From assembly GCF_014645015.1 (NCBI RefSeq), contig NZ_BMLC01000001.1, positions 434,001 through 498,000 on the forward strand: 64,000 nt of DNA, written 5' to 3'. Positions 36,970-47,254 of the stretch are shown piece by piece. Positions within the stretch are counted from its first letter, which is position 1. Each line of letters opens with the position of its first letter. The DNA comes from Salinibacterium xinjiangense (GTDB taxonomy: Bacteria; Actinomycetota; Actinomycetes; Actinomycetales; Microbacteriaceae). Under the pieces are notes generated by a model. The model made no database searches. It was not told where the DNA came from and worked only from the letters and a program-made list of their open reading frames with translations. A program made the translations under genes and the position numbers.

Positions 36970-37025
36970 TACATGCTTGGGCCCCTGCTGAGCAGTCCGA
37001 CCGATTCGAAGAATCGGAAGGTGAC

Positions 37026-37277
37026 TCAGGAGGGAACGATGTTGATGACCTTGCGGCCACCCTTCGCGCCGAACTCGACCGCACCGGCGGCGAGGGCGAA
37101 CAGCGTGTCGTCTCCACCGCGGCCGACGTTGGCGCCCGGGTGGAAGTGTGTGCCGCGCTGGCGGACGATGATCTCGCCGGCGCCGACGACTTGGCCGCCG
37201 AAGCGCTTCACGCCGAGGCGCTGTGCGTTCGAGTCGCGACCGTTACGAGTGGAGCTTGCGCCCTTTTTGTGTGCCAT
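37026..37277 (-). CDS. rpmA: 50S ribosomal protein L27
   Basis: 83 residues, basic, with the family start [20 protein letters not shown], then [10 protein letters not shown] and [20 protein letters not shown]. It starts AHKKG directly, as in species that do not cleave an N-terminal extension. L27 reaches the peptidyl-transferase centre. It lies 24 bp after rplU. Confidence 0.97.
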   Translation of the reverse strand: MAHKKGASSTRNGRDSNAQRLGVKRFGGQVVGAGEIIVRQRGTHFHPGANVGRGGDDTLFALAAGAVEFGAKGGRKVINIVPS

Positions 37278-37301
37278 CTGCTGAAAACTCCCTAGCGCCT
37301 A

Positions 37302-37613
37302 TTAAAGATTGATGCTGGTGATCTTGATACGGGTCTGCTCCTGGCGGTGGCCCTGGCGCTTCTTGTATCCGGTCTTGTTCTTGAATTTCTGGATGACGAT
37401 CTTCGGGCCACGAAGGTCGTTCAGCACCTCGGCCACGACCTTGACCTTAGCCAGGTCCTTCGCGCCGTGCGTGATCTTCTCACCATCGACAAGCAGCACG
37501 GGTACGAGCTCGACGTTGCCGTTCTCGTCACCCTTGATGCGGTCGAGGACGACGATCGTGCCGACCTCAACCTTTTCCTGGCGCCCACCGGCGCGCACAA
37601 CTGCGTAAACCAC
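37302..37613 (-). CDS. rplU: 50S ribosomal protein L21
   Basis: 103 residues from GTG 37613, with AGGTAGGG nearby. Family pattern [20 protein letters not shown], then [20 protein letters not shown] and [11 protein letters not shown]. First gene of the rplU-rpmA-obg-proB-proA run. The 190 bp upstream (37614-37806) hold no gene and should contain the operon promoter. Confidence 0.97.
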   Translation of the reverse strand: MVYAVVRAGGRQEKVEVGTIVVLDRIKGDENGNVELVPVLLVDGEKITHGAKDLAKVKVVAEVLNDLRGPKIVIQKFKNKTGYKKRQGHRQEQTRIKITSINL

Positions 37614-37806
37614 TTGGTTTCCCTACCTATTTTTGTCGACTAGACCGGAAATCCGGAACGCTCGAACGAATCAATGCAATGAATCAAACCTGTTGGAAGC
37701 TGTTGGTGTTCAGAGCGGGCTCGGCCCAGCAGACACCAAGGGTCAACAGTACCCGACAGTGTCGGAGCGGTCAAACCCAATACGCCCCGAGGAGCGTGCC
37801 TCAAGT

Positions 37807-38367
37807 CTACAGGTCGATGATGCCCTCGAGAGGGCGCTTCGGTGGGTGATCTTTGCGCCAGATCCACAACAGGAGGCCGGCCAGCACCCCCAGGGGCAAG
37901 CGCATCAAAAACACGTTGATCGCACCCACGAGCGCGCTGAGCACCCCCTGGCCCGCGCCGCTGCCGTCGAACCGCGGGAACGGGAAGGAAGAGCCGAAGA
38001 TCGATGCATCCGATGAAAATGAGGCAATGACGGCAAGCACCGCGATGACGATGAAGGTCACGGTCGATCCGATGCCGGTAGCGAGGATCGCACGGGTGAT
38101 GACGTGTGGAACCCTGAGCTCTTCCGCGATCGGTGCGACGAGCCAGAGGCTGAGGAAGAAACCGATCCCGAACGGGATTGCCCGCAGGAGCGCGAAGCCG
38201 ATCGACAGGATGAACACGTTCGGCAGATCCTGTCCGGCTGCTGACAGGAAAGAAGTCGCCGTTTGAACCATTTCCTGGGCAACGAGAACCACGACGATGG
38301 CGATTCCGGTGATCCCCGAGACGAACGCCCCGTGCCTGCGGACAAGTTGCTTCATGGTGACCGTCAT
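37807..38367 (-). CDS. Four-helix membrane protein, unknown
   Basis: 186 residues from ATG 38367; in-frame ATGs at 38376 and 38355 are equally possible because no ribosome-binding site decides. Four hydrophobic segments: GITGIAIVVVLVAQEM, a long second one (IGFALLRAIPFGIGFFLSLW, then LVAP), ITRAILATGIGSTVTFIVIA and VLSALVGAINVFLMRLPLGV, with a short basic end (WRKDHPPKRPLEG). No family recognised. It lies upstream of rplU on the same strand and diverges from the DUF4031 gene 30 bp away. Confidence 0.7.
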   Translation of the reverse strand: MTVTMKQLVRRHGAFVSGITGIAIVVVLVAQEMVQTATSFLSAAGQDLPNVFILSIGFALLRAIPFGIGFFLSLWLVAPIAEELRVPHVITRAILATGIGSTVTFIVIAVLAVIASFSSDASIFGSSFPFPRFDGSGAGQGVLSALVGAINVFLMRLPLGVLAGLLLWIWRKDHPPKRPLEGIIDL

Positions 38368-38397
38368 GGCCACCATGCTAACGCCTAGTATTTTTGG

Positions 38398-38661
38398 ATG
38401 ACCGTGTTGATCGACCAGCCGATCTGGCCAGCGCACGACACGGTCTGGGCCCATATCGTCAGCGACACGTCACTGGCGGAGCTTCATGAATTCGCGGCAT
38501 CCGCCGGGCTCCCGGACCGGGCCTTCGACCTGGATCACTACGACGTGCCCGCACGGATGTGGGCGAAGCTCGTGGCTCTCGGAGCTGAGCCGGTCAGCAT
38601 CCGCGAATTCATTCGCCGGCTCGAGGCCAGTGGCCTCAGGGTGCCCCAGCGTGACCGGTAG
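38398..38661 (+). CDS. DUF4031 protein
   Basis: 87 residues beginning MTVLIDQPIWPAHDTVWAHI and continuing FDLDHYDVPARMWAKLVALG then REFIRRLEASGL, which fits the short DUF4031 family found mostly in actinobacteria. TAGTAT lies just ahead of the ATG without a ribosome-binding site, so the mRNA may be leaderless. No function established. It ends three bases before the convergent zinc-ribbon gene. Confidence 0.8.
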   Translation: MTVLIDQPIWPAHDTVWAHIVSDTSLAELHEFAASAGLPDRAFDLDHYDVPARMWAKLVALGAEPVSIREFIRRLEASGLRVPQRDR

Positions 38662-38664
38662 CGC

Positions 38665-38838
38665 TCAACTCCGGTTGAAGATGCGCGACAACAGGCTCGG
38701 CCGGGCGGTCGACTTTTCGCCCTCGTGGCCCCGGCAGCGATCGGCGCTGGGCACTCCCCGCATCACCTGGTCGACATGCTCGCCACAGCCCGCCCAAGTC
38801 GTCTTGCCGCATTTTTTGCATGTGACAGCCCTGCACAT
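38665..38838 (-). CDS. 57-residue zinc-ribbon protein
   Basis: Too short for routine ORF lists but well supported. From ATG 38838, with GGAGGA seven bases upstream, it reads MCRAVTCKKCGKTTWAGCGE, then HVDQVMRGVPSADRCRGHEG and a Ser/Arg-rich tail. CxxC, a later Cys with His, and RCRGH give a zinc-binding knuckle, a pattern seen in many actinobacterial small proteins of unknown role. Its predicted -10 box lies in one arm of the 30-bp palindrome at 38867, so it should share sulfur or metal control with the divergent CoA-disulfide reductase. Zinc binding is inferred from the motif only. Confidence 0.75.
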   Translation of the reverse strand: MCRAVTCKKCGKTTWAGCGEHVDQVMRGVPSADRCRGHEGEKSTARPSLLSRIFNRS

Positions 38839-38866
38839 CAGGTCTCCTCCAGTTGGTTGGTGAACT

Positions 38867-38896
38867 GCTCACTATACCCCCAGGGGTATAGTGAGC
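38867..38896. promoter_or_regulatory. 30-bp perfect palindrome: CsoR/CstR-type operator with two divergent -10 boxes
   Basis: GCTCACTATACCCC, two central bases, GGGGTATAGTGAGC: 14 bp of perfect inverted repeat. The TATACCCC...GGGGTATA core matches the style of operators bound by CsoR-family tetramers. Each arm contains a TATAGT hexamer facing outward (38887-38892 on plus, 38871-38876 on minus) at good distance from the starts at 38911 and 38838, so a bound repressor would block both promoters. The likely repressor is encoded at 40548. Confidence 0.8.
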
Positions 38897-38910
38897 TTTT
38901 GGAGGATTTT

Positions 38911-40847
<1,937 letters not shown>

Positions 40848-40860
40848 GGCTGGCTCCCTG

Positions 40861-41127
40861 TCATCGCAAAGCCCTCGTGGCTTCGCAGCTGGGCGCCGAA
40901 GACCAGAGCGAGAGCGACGAGCTCCTCGCGGGTGCCAAACACAGCGCGCGAAACCAGCACCTTCCGGCGGCCACGAGCGACCCGATGAACCGCGCGGGCA
41001 TGATCCCGCGCGACTCCCGCACCACGATGTCATCGATGCTCCTACCCCGCCTGGAGCGCGTGTGCCGGTGACCCTCGGGACGACGACATCCAGCCGCGAT
41101 AAATCGGGCTCGCGACGGTGTGTGCAT
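40861..41127 (-). pseudogene. Unidentified minus-strand coding remnant
   Basis: One frame reads SIDDIVVRESRGIMPARFIG then SLVAAGR, and a neighbouring frame continues KVLVSRAVFGTREELVALAL then VFGAQLRSHEGFAMTG. Third-position GC in the second piece is high, as in real genes here. A frameshift near 40960 would join them. No family was recognised and neither start nor full fold can be drawn. The rest of 40848-41240 holds only the terminator hairpin. Confidence 0.3.
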
Positions 41128-41177
41128 CGGAGCGCCCGAGCCCTCGGAATCGCCACCCGGTCTCGCCCTGACAGAGC

Positions 41178-41208
41178 AATCCCCGGTTCATGTGCTGAAC
41201 CGGGGATT
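41178..41208. terminator. Strong bidirectional hairpin between the csoR-like gene and rne
   Basis: Perfect 13-bp stem AATCCCCGGTTCA / TGAACCGGGGATT around a five-base loop, followed by TCTCGTTG on plus and GCTCTGTC on minus. It lies 32 bp beyond the rne stop and would serve rne and possibly read-through from the sulfur unit. Confidence 0.8.
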
Positions 41209-41240
41209 CTCGTTGCGCTGTGCGGTTGTGACGCTGGTCG

Positions 41241-43874
41241 CTAGTTGGAGCCGGCGCCCTTGGTCGTGATCACCGGTGATGAAACGCGCCGCGAGACCCG
41301 CGAACGACCCTGACCTGGCTGCTTGGGCTCGGGAAGGGCATCCAGCACAGAATCGAGGATCTGCTCGGCGTCGTGTGTCGAGATTTTACGGGGTGACCGC
41401 GAGTTCTTCTTCACGGGGATGTCGAGAATGGCGACGGCCGCCTCGGCAGCAGCGACCGAGGCCTCTTCCACCTTCGACTGCTCCTCTACCCGGGGCTGTT
41501 CGGAAGCCGGGGTCGACTCCGGAGCTGCAGCCTGCTGCACAGCGATCTCGGTGGTGTGAGGCACGGTGCTCGCAGCGACCCTGGCGAGCGCATTGCGAAC
41601 ATCCTCGGTGATGGCGTGCGTGCCCGCACTGCCCATGCCGTTCTTGACGGTATTCGAGGGAGCCGACTGGCCGTTGCCAGAGCTGTTCCCGTTTCCACTG
41701 CTGGAACCGCCCCCGTTGTTGCCGCTGCCGGAACCGCTTCCATTGTTACCCCCGCTCCGGTTGCGACCGCGGCGGCTGTTGCCGTCGGCGGCCGGCTGCG
41801 CGGTTTGCTGCTGCTGGCGGTGCTTGGTCACGGGGTCGTGATGAACGACGACACCGCGACCCGCACAGACCTCACAGGCCTCGCTGAAGGTCTCCAGAAG
41901 CCCGAGACCGAGCTTCTTGCGAGTCATCTGCACGAGCCCGAGGCTGGTCACCTCGGCGACCTGGTGTTTGGTGCGGTCACGACTCAAGCACTCTACGAGT
42001 CGCCGCAACACCAGGTCACGGTTGGACTCGAGCACCATGTCGATGAAGTCCACGACGATGATGCCACCGATATCCCGGAGCCTCAGCTGGCGCACGATCT
42101 CCTCGGCGGCCTCGATGTTGTTCTTGGTCACCGTCTCTTCGAGGTTGCCGCCGGAGCCGACGAACTTGCCGGTGTTCACGTCGACGACAGTCATCGCCTC
42201 AGTGCGGTCGATGACAAGGGAGCCACCGGAGGGCAGCCAGACCTTGCGGTCGAGTGCCTTCTCGATCTGCTCCGTGATGCGGAACGCGTCGAAGGAGTCG
42301 ACGTTCGTGTCGTCGTAGCTCTCGACGCGCTCCGAAAGGTCAGGGGCCACGGCGTTGAGGTATCCCTCGATCGTGCCCTTAGCATCCAAACCATCGACGA
42401 CGAGTTTCTGGAAGTCCTCGTTGAACACGTCACGGACGATCTTGATCAGCAGGTCGGGCTCGGAGTGCAGCAGCGCTGGACCCTGCTGGGTCTCGACCAG
42501 GCGGCTGATCTCCGCCCACTGAGTCGTGAGCCGCTGCACGTCGAGCGTGAGCTGCTCTTCGGTCGCACCTTCGGCCGCCGTGCGCACGATCACGCCGACG
42601 TTCTCGGGCAGAACCTCCTTGAGGATCTTCTTGAGGCGTGCACGCTCGGTGTCGGGAAGCTTGCGGCTGATGCCACTCATCGATCCATTGGGAACGTAGA
42701 CGAGGTATCGGCCCGGCAGGCTGACCTGGCTGGTCAGTCGGGCACCTTTGTGGCCCACGGGATCCTTTGTGACCTGCACGAGCACACGGTCGCCAGGCTT
42801 GAGCGCGAGCTCTATGCGGCGAGCCTGGGTCTTGCCTTCACCGGACTCGAGAGCGGCGGCATCCCAGTCCACCTCACCGGAGTACAGCACAGCGTTACGC
42901 CCGCGCCCGATGTCGACGAAGGCCGCCTCCATGCTCGGCAGAACGTTTTGCACACGACCGAGGTAGACGTTTCCTATAAGGCTCGCGTCGGCCGCCTTCG
43001 CGACGTAATGCTCGACGAGCACGTTGTCTTCGAGCACGGCGATCTGGATGCGGTCGAACTTCGAACGCACCACCATGACGCGGTCGACGCTCTCACGACG
43101 GGCGAGGAACTCGCTCTCGGTAACGACAGGACGGCGACGACCGGCATCGCGGCCGTCGCGGCGGCGCTGCTTCTTGGCTTCGAGCCTCGTCGAGCCCTTG
43201 ATGCGGGTCGGCTCGTTGCTGACCACGGGTTCCGGGCGCGGCTGGCGTACCCGCACGACAGTGTTGGGAGCCTCGTCTCCCGGGCGAGCTTCCTCACCGG
43301 GGCGACGGCGCGACCGCCGACGAACGCTGCCGGTCTCGTCAGCATCGGTATTGACCTGGTCACCCCGGGAGTTTCCCCCGTCGTGGCTCTGGTCACGCGA
43401 ATGGGACTCGCGCGGCTCACGCTCCGGCCTGGAATTGCTCTCGCGACCGGGAGCACGCTCCGGCATCGGAGGAAGATCAGGCGCCTGGAACAGCAGTGAT
43501 GTGCTCGGGCGTGCCCTGGTCTTCTTTTCGGGAGCCGAAGTCTCGACCGTGTCCTCCGGTGCAGCCTGAGCCTCAACCTGAACTGCACGACGCGGCTGGG
43601 TGCGCCGCGCGGCCGACTGGTCTGTAGCCGACTGGTCTGTCGGTGCCTGGTCGGCGACCGGCTTCTCGGCCTGCACTTTCTCGGCCTGTGCTTTGGACTC
43701 CACCGCGACAGGCGGCGTCGGTTCGGCTACCTGGGTGCGTTCTGGCTGGGGAGTCTCGGGGGCTTCTGCTGCGGTCGAGGCGGCAGCCGCGGCATCCCGC
43801 GCTGCCTTCCGACCACCGAAAAGGCGGCTTCTCTTCTTCGGGCCGTCTGCGTTGTTGTCGTGTGTATTCACCAT
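41241..43874 (-). CDS. rne: Ribonuclease E/G
   Basis: 877 residues from ATG 43874 (GGAG nine bases upstream). The catalytic core is in the middle: S1 domain (GNVYLGRVQNVLPSMEAAFV, then DIGRGRNAVLYSGEV), 5'-sensor/DNase-I-like region with VVDVNTGKFVGSGG and GIIVVDFIDMV, and the zinc-link CEVCAGRG. Long basic, disordered N- and C-terminal arms flank the core, as in actinobacterial RNase E; they bind RNA and partner enzymes. The C-terminal arm contains a Gly/Ser/Asn-rich stretch. RNase E starts mRNA decay and rRNA processing. It lies between ndk and rplU as in related genomes. Confidence 0.95.
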   Translation of the reverse strand: MVNTHDNNADGPKKRSRLFGGRKAARDAAAAASTAAEAPETPQPERTQVAEPTPPVAVESKAQAEKVQAEKPVADQAPTDQSATDQSAARRTQPRRAVQVEAQAAPEDTVETSAPEKKTRARPSTSLLFQAPDLPPMPERAPGRESNSRPEREPRESHSRDQSHDGGNSRGDQVNTDADETGSVRRRSRRRPGEEARPGDEAPNTVVRVRQPRPEPVVSNEPTRIKGSTRLEAKKQRRRDGRDAGRRRPVVTESEFLARRESVDRVMVVRSKFDRIQIAVLEDNVLVEHYVAKAADASLIGNVYLGRVQNVLPSMEAAFVDIGRGRNAVLYSGEVDWDAAALESGEGKTQARRIELALKPGDRVLVQVTKDPVGHKGARLTSQVSLPGRYLVYVPNGSMSGISRKLPDTERARLKKILKEVLPENVGVIVRTAAEGATEEQLTLDVQRLTTQWAEISRLVETQQGPALLHSEPDLLIKIVRDVFNEDFQKLVVDGLDAKGTIEGYLNAVAPDLSERVESYDDTNVDSFDAFRITEQIEKALDRKVWLPSGGSLVIDRTEAMTVVDVNTGKFVGSGGNLEETVTKNNIEAAEEIVRQLRLRDIGGIIVVDFIDMVLESNRDLVLRRLVECLSRDRTKHQVAEVTSLGLVQMTRKKLGLGLLETFSEACEVCAGRGVVVHHDPVTKHRQQQQTAQPAADGNSRRGRNRSGGNNGSGSGSGNNGGGSSSGNGNSSGNGQSAPSNTVKNGMGSAGTHAITEDVRNALARVAASTVPHTTEIAVQQAAAPESTPASEQPRVEEQSKVEEASVAAAEAAVAILDIPVKKNSRSPRKISTHDAEQILDSVLDALPEPKQPGQGRSRVSRRVSSPVITTKGAGSN

Positions 43875-44258
43875 TGCTGGTGTACTCCTAGCCCGGGTGG
43901 GCGACCGCGCCGCTCACCGGGTACTCTCTCGTGCGCTGTCCCCGCACTCGTGCGGAAGACTGCTGCCAATTCTTCAGGTCATGCTGCGGGCCTGCCCTCA
44001 AGAGGGCTGCTCACGCTGCATCAATTCTTTTGTCACTAAGACGCTTGTCAAGATCAATTCTTTTGTCACTACTGAACGGAACTTGCTATCCGCCTCGGGC
44101 GGTTCTGCGCATTCATAGCGCTGAACTGCATTCCTGGCCCGGTTTCATGCCCGGTAAATCTGTATTTGGTGCCACATCGAGCGCGGCTCGGGTGACTGAA
44201 CTCGATTATCGCATGCATTCGCAGCAAGAGGCTATTTGGTGCGTGCAATAATCCGATC
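43875..44258. other. Intergenic region between rne and the VKOR gene
   Basis: No coding frame is convincing. It should hold the divergent promoters of rne and the VKOR gene. The visible structure is a direct repeat at 44020-44070, annotated separately. Confidence 0.5.
44020..44070. repeat. Two 18-bp direct repeats upstream of rne
   Basis: ATCAATTCTTTTGTCACT occurs exactly at 44020-44037 and 44053-44070, 33 bp apart (about three helical turns). The AT-rich words lie 146-196 bp upstream of the rne start. Repeats spaced by whole turns are typical of regulator sites, but no regulator is suggested by the sequence. Confidence 0.75.
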
Positions 44259-44852
44259 ATGACTCAGGCTCCAGCCACCGTACGCCCGCTCCCGCTTGCG
44301 ATTGTGCTGATCGCCACGGGAGTGATCGGCTGGTACGCGGCATTCAAACTGGTGCTCGACAAGCTCGAGGTGTTGGTGAATCCGCAGGCCGACCTCGACT
44401 GCAACCTGAGCGTGATCGTGCAGTGCGGCAAGAACCTCGGCTCGTGGCAGGGTGCCATTCTCGGCTTCCCGAATCCCCTCCTCGGCGTCGCAGGATTTGT
44501 CGCACCGATGGCTGTCGGAGTCGCCCTCCTGGCCGGCGCAGGCTTCGCCCGATGGTTCTGGATCAGCCTCAACGTCGGAGTGCTCGCCGCGTTCGCCTTT
44601 TGCCTATGGCTGGCTTTTCAAAGCATTTTCGCCCTGAGCACGCTGTGCCCGTGGTGCATGGTCGTGTGGTCTGCGACGATCCCGATGTTCTGGGCGCTGA
44701 CGCTTTTCAATGCCCGGGCGGGCATATTCGGCAACCGGATGACCCGGCTCGGCTCAACCCTGTTCACCTGGGTTCCGGCGATCACCGTCGCCACCTACCT
44801 GGTCATCACGATCGTTGCGCAAGTGCGACTGGACGTGCTCTCCACGCTGTAG
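44259..44852 (+). CDS. Vitamin K epoxide reductase (VKOR) family protein
   Basis: 197 residues, five hydrophobic segments. Loop cysteines C48 and C56 (LDCNLSVIVQCGKN) and the active CPWC motif C130/C133 (STLCPWCMVV) give the full VKOR set. Bacterial VKOR reoxidises DsbA-like partners with quinone and so drives disulfide formation outside the membrane. ATG 44259 lacks a ribosome-binding site, and an AT-rich CAATAAT lies ten bases before, so the mRNA may be leaderless. No DsbA-like partner is encoded in the window. It lies between rne and ndk, on the opposite strand. Confidence 0.9.
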   Translation: MTQAPATVRPLPLAIVLIATGVIGWYAAFKLVLDKLEVLVNPQADLDCNLSVIVQCGKNLGSWQGAILGFPNPLLGVAGFVAPMAVGVALLAGAGFARWFWISLNVGVLAAFAFCLWLAFQSIFALSTLCPWCMVVWSATIPMFWALTLFNARAGIFGNRMTRLGSTLFTWVPAITVATYLVITIVAQVRLDVLSTL

Positions 44853-44872
44853 GGCGCGCAGCGCCCGACTCG

Positions 44873-45286
44873 CTAGAACCAGAGAGCGAGTTCGCGAGCG
44901 GCCGATTCGGGAGAGTCGCTGCCGTGAACGAGGTTCTGCTGAACCCTGAGACCCCAGTCTCGACCGAGGTCGCCACGGATGGTCCCCGCTGCCGCGGTCG
45001 TCGGGTCTGTCGTGCCAGCCAGCGCGCGGAATCCTTCGATCGAACGGTTTCCGGCAATGCGCAGTGCGACGACCGGCCCGCTCATCATGAATTCGACGAG
45101 CGGCTCATAGAACGGCTTTCCCTGGTGCTCTTCGTAGTGCGCCGCGAGCAGGTCGAGGTCGGCTTCGACCAGCTTGATGTCGACGAGCTGGTATCCCTTG
45201 GCCTCGATTCGGCGCAGGATCTCGCCAGTCAGGTTGCGGGCCACGCCGTCGGGCTTGACGAGGACGAGAGTTTCTTCAACAGGCAT
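44873..45286 (-). CDS. ndk: Nucleoside diphosphate kinase
   Basis: 137 residues from ATG 45286 with AAGGAG at five bases. LVLVKPDGVARNLTGEIL, GYQLVDIKLV and the catalytic His H121 in NLVHGSDSPESA are all present. It moves gamma-phosphates among NTPs. It follows the DUF4233 and folC genes. Confidence 0.97.
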   Translation of the reverse strand: MPVEETLVLVKPDGVARNLTGEILRRIEAKGYQLVDIKLVEADLDLLAAHYEEHQGKPFYEPLVEFMMSGPVVALRIAGNRSIEGFRALAGTTDPTTAAAGTIRGDLGRDWGLRVQQNLVHGSDSPESAARELALWF

Positions 45287-45326
45287 GGGGTCTCCTTGGA
45301 GTTGATTGGGTGGTGTGGTTGGTTGT

Positions 45327-45719
45327 TCAGGTCGCTGGAGGGTTGTCGAAAGAAGCACGCTGGCGGTCGATCTGACGACCCTTGACGAAGCAGAAGATCC
45401 AGATCGCGATGAAGGCGAGGGCCACGAAATACATCGCCGTGAGCACGACACCCGTGGCGAGGAGCACACCCTGCAGTGCCCAGCCGACCCACACGCCCCA
45501 GGGTCGACGCAGCAGGCGACCCGTGGCGATCAGTGCGAAGATCAGCACACCGCCACCGATGAACGCCATACCGGCGGGGAGCGCCTTGATGCCGAACACC
45601 GTCAGGGTGACGAAAAACATCAGCACGGCCTCGAGTACGAGCACGATGCTCAGCAGGGACTCGGTAGTCGAGCGCACCCGCCGGATGCGCGGTGGTGTGG
45701 GCTCATCGGCCGTGGTCAC
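45327..45719 (-). CDS. DUF4233 membrane protein
   Basis: 130 residues from GTG 45719, overlapping the folC stop (GTGA). Four hydrophobic segments (LLSIVLVLEAVLMFFVTLTV, ALPAGMAFIGGGVLIFALIA, WVGWALQGVLLATGVVLTAM, FVALAFIAIWIFCFV) and a basic cytoplasmic end. The family is actinobacterial and nearly always sits between folC and ndk. Function unknown. Confidence 0.88.
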   Translation of the reverse strand: MTTADEPTPPRIRRVRSTTESLLSIVLVLEAVLMFFVTLTVFGIKALPAGMAFIGGGVLIFALIATGRLLRRPWGVWVGWALQGVLLATGVVLTAMYFVALAFIAIWIFCFVKGRQIDRQRASFDNPPAT

Positions 45720-47254
45720 TGCTTCCACTTCTCCGCTGCGGCAAGGTCGATGGCCTCGCCGACGAGAGTGACGGAGCCGGTGACGATGACCGCGCGGCGT
45801 GGTGCTTTTGCCGCCCACTCACGGGCATCCTGCATCGCCCGCTCGAAGGTCGCGAACTGGTGGGTCGCGTCTTCGTGGGTGACCTCGAGCACCAGTTCGG
45901 CGAGCTCGTCGTAGGCGACAGCACGTTCGGACTGCGATTGGGTCGCATGGAAGCGGGCCGCGACCGGAGCAAGGGCCGCGATGATGCCGCGAGCGTCCTT
46001 GTCCTGCAGTACGCCGAGCACTACGACCACCTCGTCGAACGTGAAATAGGTCTTGATGGCGGCTGCTAGGGCTGCTGCCCCGTGAGGGTTGTGGGCCGCA
46101 TCCACGATGACCGTCGGCTCGGTGCCGATGATCTGCAGTCGCCCGGGGGATGTTGCGGTCGCGAGCCCCTCGGCAAGCACATCGCCGACCAGGGCCTGGC
46201 TACCGGCCCCGAGGAACGATTCGACGGCGACGATAGCCAGGGCTGCATTGTGCCCCTGGTGATCGCCGAACATCGGCAGGAACAGGTCCCTGTAGGTACC
46301 CGCGAGGCCGCGAACCGAGATGACCTGCCCGCCCACTGCGACGCTGGAGCCCAACAGCTCGAAACCGGTGCCCTCAGTGGCGAATGTCGACTCCGTGAGT
46401 TCGACGGCGCGCTCGAGCTCGGCCAGCGCGTCACCGGTCTGGATCGCCGACACCACGTTGGCCAGCGGCTTGATGATGCCGGATTTGGTGCGCGCGATCT
46501 CAGCGACGGTCGACCCGAGTCGCTGCGTATGATCGAGGGCGATCGGGGTGAACACAGCCACCTGGCCGTCACCGACATTCGTGGAATCCCACTCTCCGCC
46601 CATCCCGACCTCGATCACGGCGACATCGATGGGGGCATCGGCGAAGCTCGCGAAGGCCAGCACTGTCAGCGCCTCGAAGAACGTCAGGGGCTCCTCCGAG
46701 CCCGCGATCAGTTCGGCATCGACCATGTCGAGGAACGGGCGGATGTCAGCCCAGTTCGCTGCGAGAGCCCTGTTCGAGATGGGCTGCCCGTCGATCACGA
46801 TGCGCTCGTTGACGCGTCGAAGGTGCGGACTCGTCATCAGTCCGGTGCGCAGGCCGTATGCGCGCAGGATGCTCTCCGTGATGCGGCTCGTCGAGGTCTT
46901 CCCGTTTGTGCCCGTCACGTGCACGATCGGGAAGGTGCGCTGCGGATCGCCCAGCAGCTCGACGGCGCGACGCGTGGCCTCGAGCCGCGGCTGCGGCGCC
47001 GCTTCACCGATGCGGGCCAGCAACTCTTCGTAGACCCGGTCGGCGTCATCCTGGTACTCGGTGTCTTCGAGCTCGAAATCGGAGTCATCGTCGAGGTTTG
47101 TTCCCTCGTCGCCCTGCGCGAACGGGCTCAGATCGGCGAGCGGGTTCGCGTTGTCGTCGCCGAGGTCGGTCTCGTCGAACTCGTCACCGGTATCGAATCC
47201 TTCATGGTCGTCCCGACCCGATCCACCGTTCCCTGATCCACGGTTGTCAGACAT
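45716..47254 (-). CDS. folC: Folylpolyglutamate/dihydrofolate synthase with acidic N-terminal extension
   Basis: 512 residues. The synthase core begins near 75 ([20 protein letters not shown]), with ATP loop [10 protein letters not shown], then [17 protein letters not shown], the Mg-binding [21 protein letters not shown] and [10 protein letters not shown]. The first 70 residues are unusually acidic ([20 protein letters not shown]) and have no counterpart in most FolC proteins. ATG 47254 overlaps the end of ileS by only eight bases, and no better start exists before the core. It adds glutamates to folates. The role of the extension is unknown. Confidence 0.92.
   Translation of the reverse strand: MSDNRGSGNGGSGRDDHEGFDTGDEFDETDLGDDNANPLADLSPFAQGDEGTNLDDDSDFELEDTEYQDDADRVYEELLARIGEAAPQPRLEATRRAVELLGDPQRTFPIVHVTGTNGKTSTSRITESILRAYGLRTGLMTSPHLRRVNERIVIDGQPISNRALAANWADIRPFLDMVDAELIAGSEEPLTFFEALTVLAFASFADAPIDVAVIEVGMGGEWDSTNVGDGQVAVFTPIALDHTQRLGSTVAEIARTKSGIIKPLANVVSAIQTGDALAELERAVELTESTFATEGTGFELLGSSVAVGGQVISVRGLAGTYRDLFLPMFGDHQGHNAALAIVAVESFLGAGSQALVGDVLAEGLATATSPGRLQIIGTEPTVIVDAAHNPHGAAALAAAIKTYFTFDEVVVVLGVLQDKDARGIIAALAPVAARFHATQSQSERAVAYDELAELVLEVTHEDATHQFATFERAMQDAREWAAKAPRRAVIVTGSVTLVGEAIDLAAAEKWKQ

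Noticed and set aside
41556-43499. A 647-residue plus-strand frame opposite rne
   Set aside because: Mirror of the RNase E coding frame in high-GC DNA, with no motif and no ribosome-binding site.
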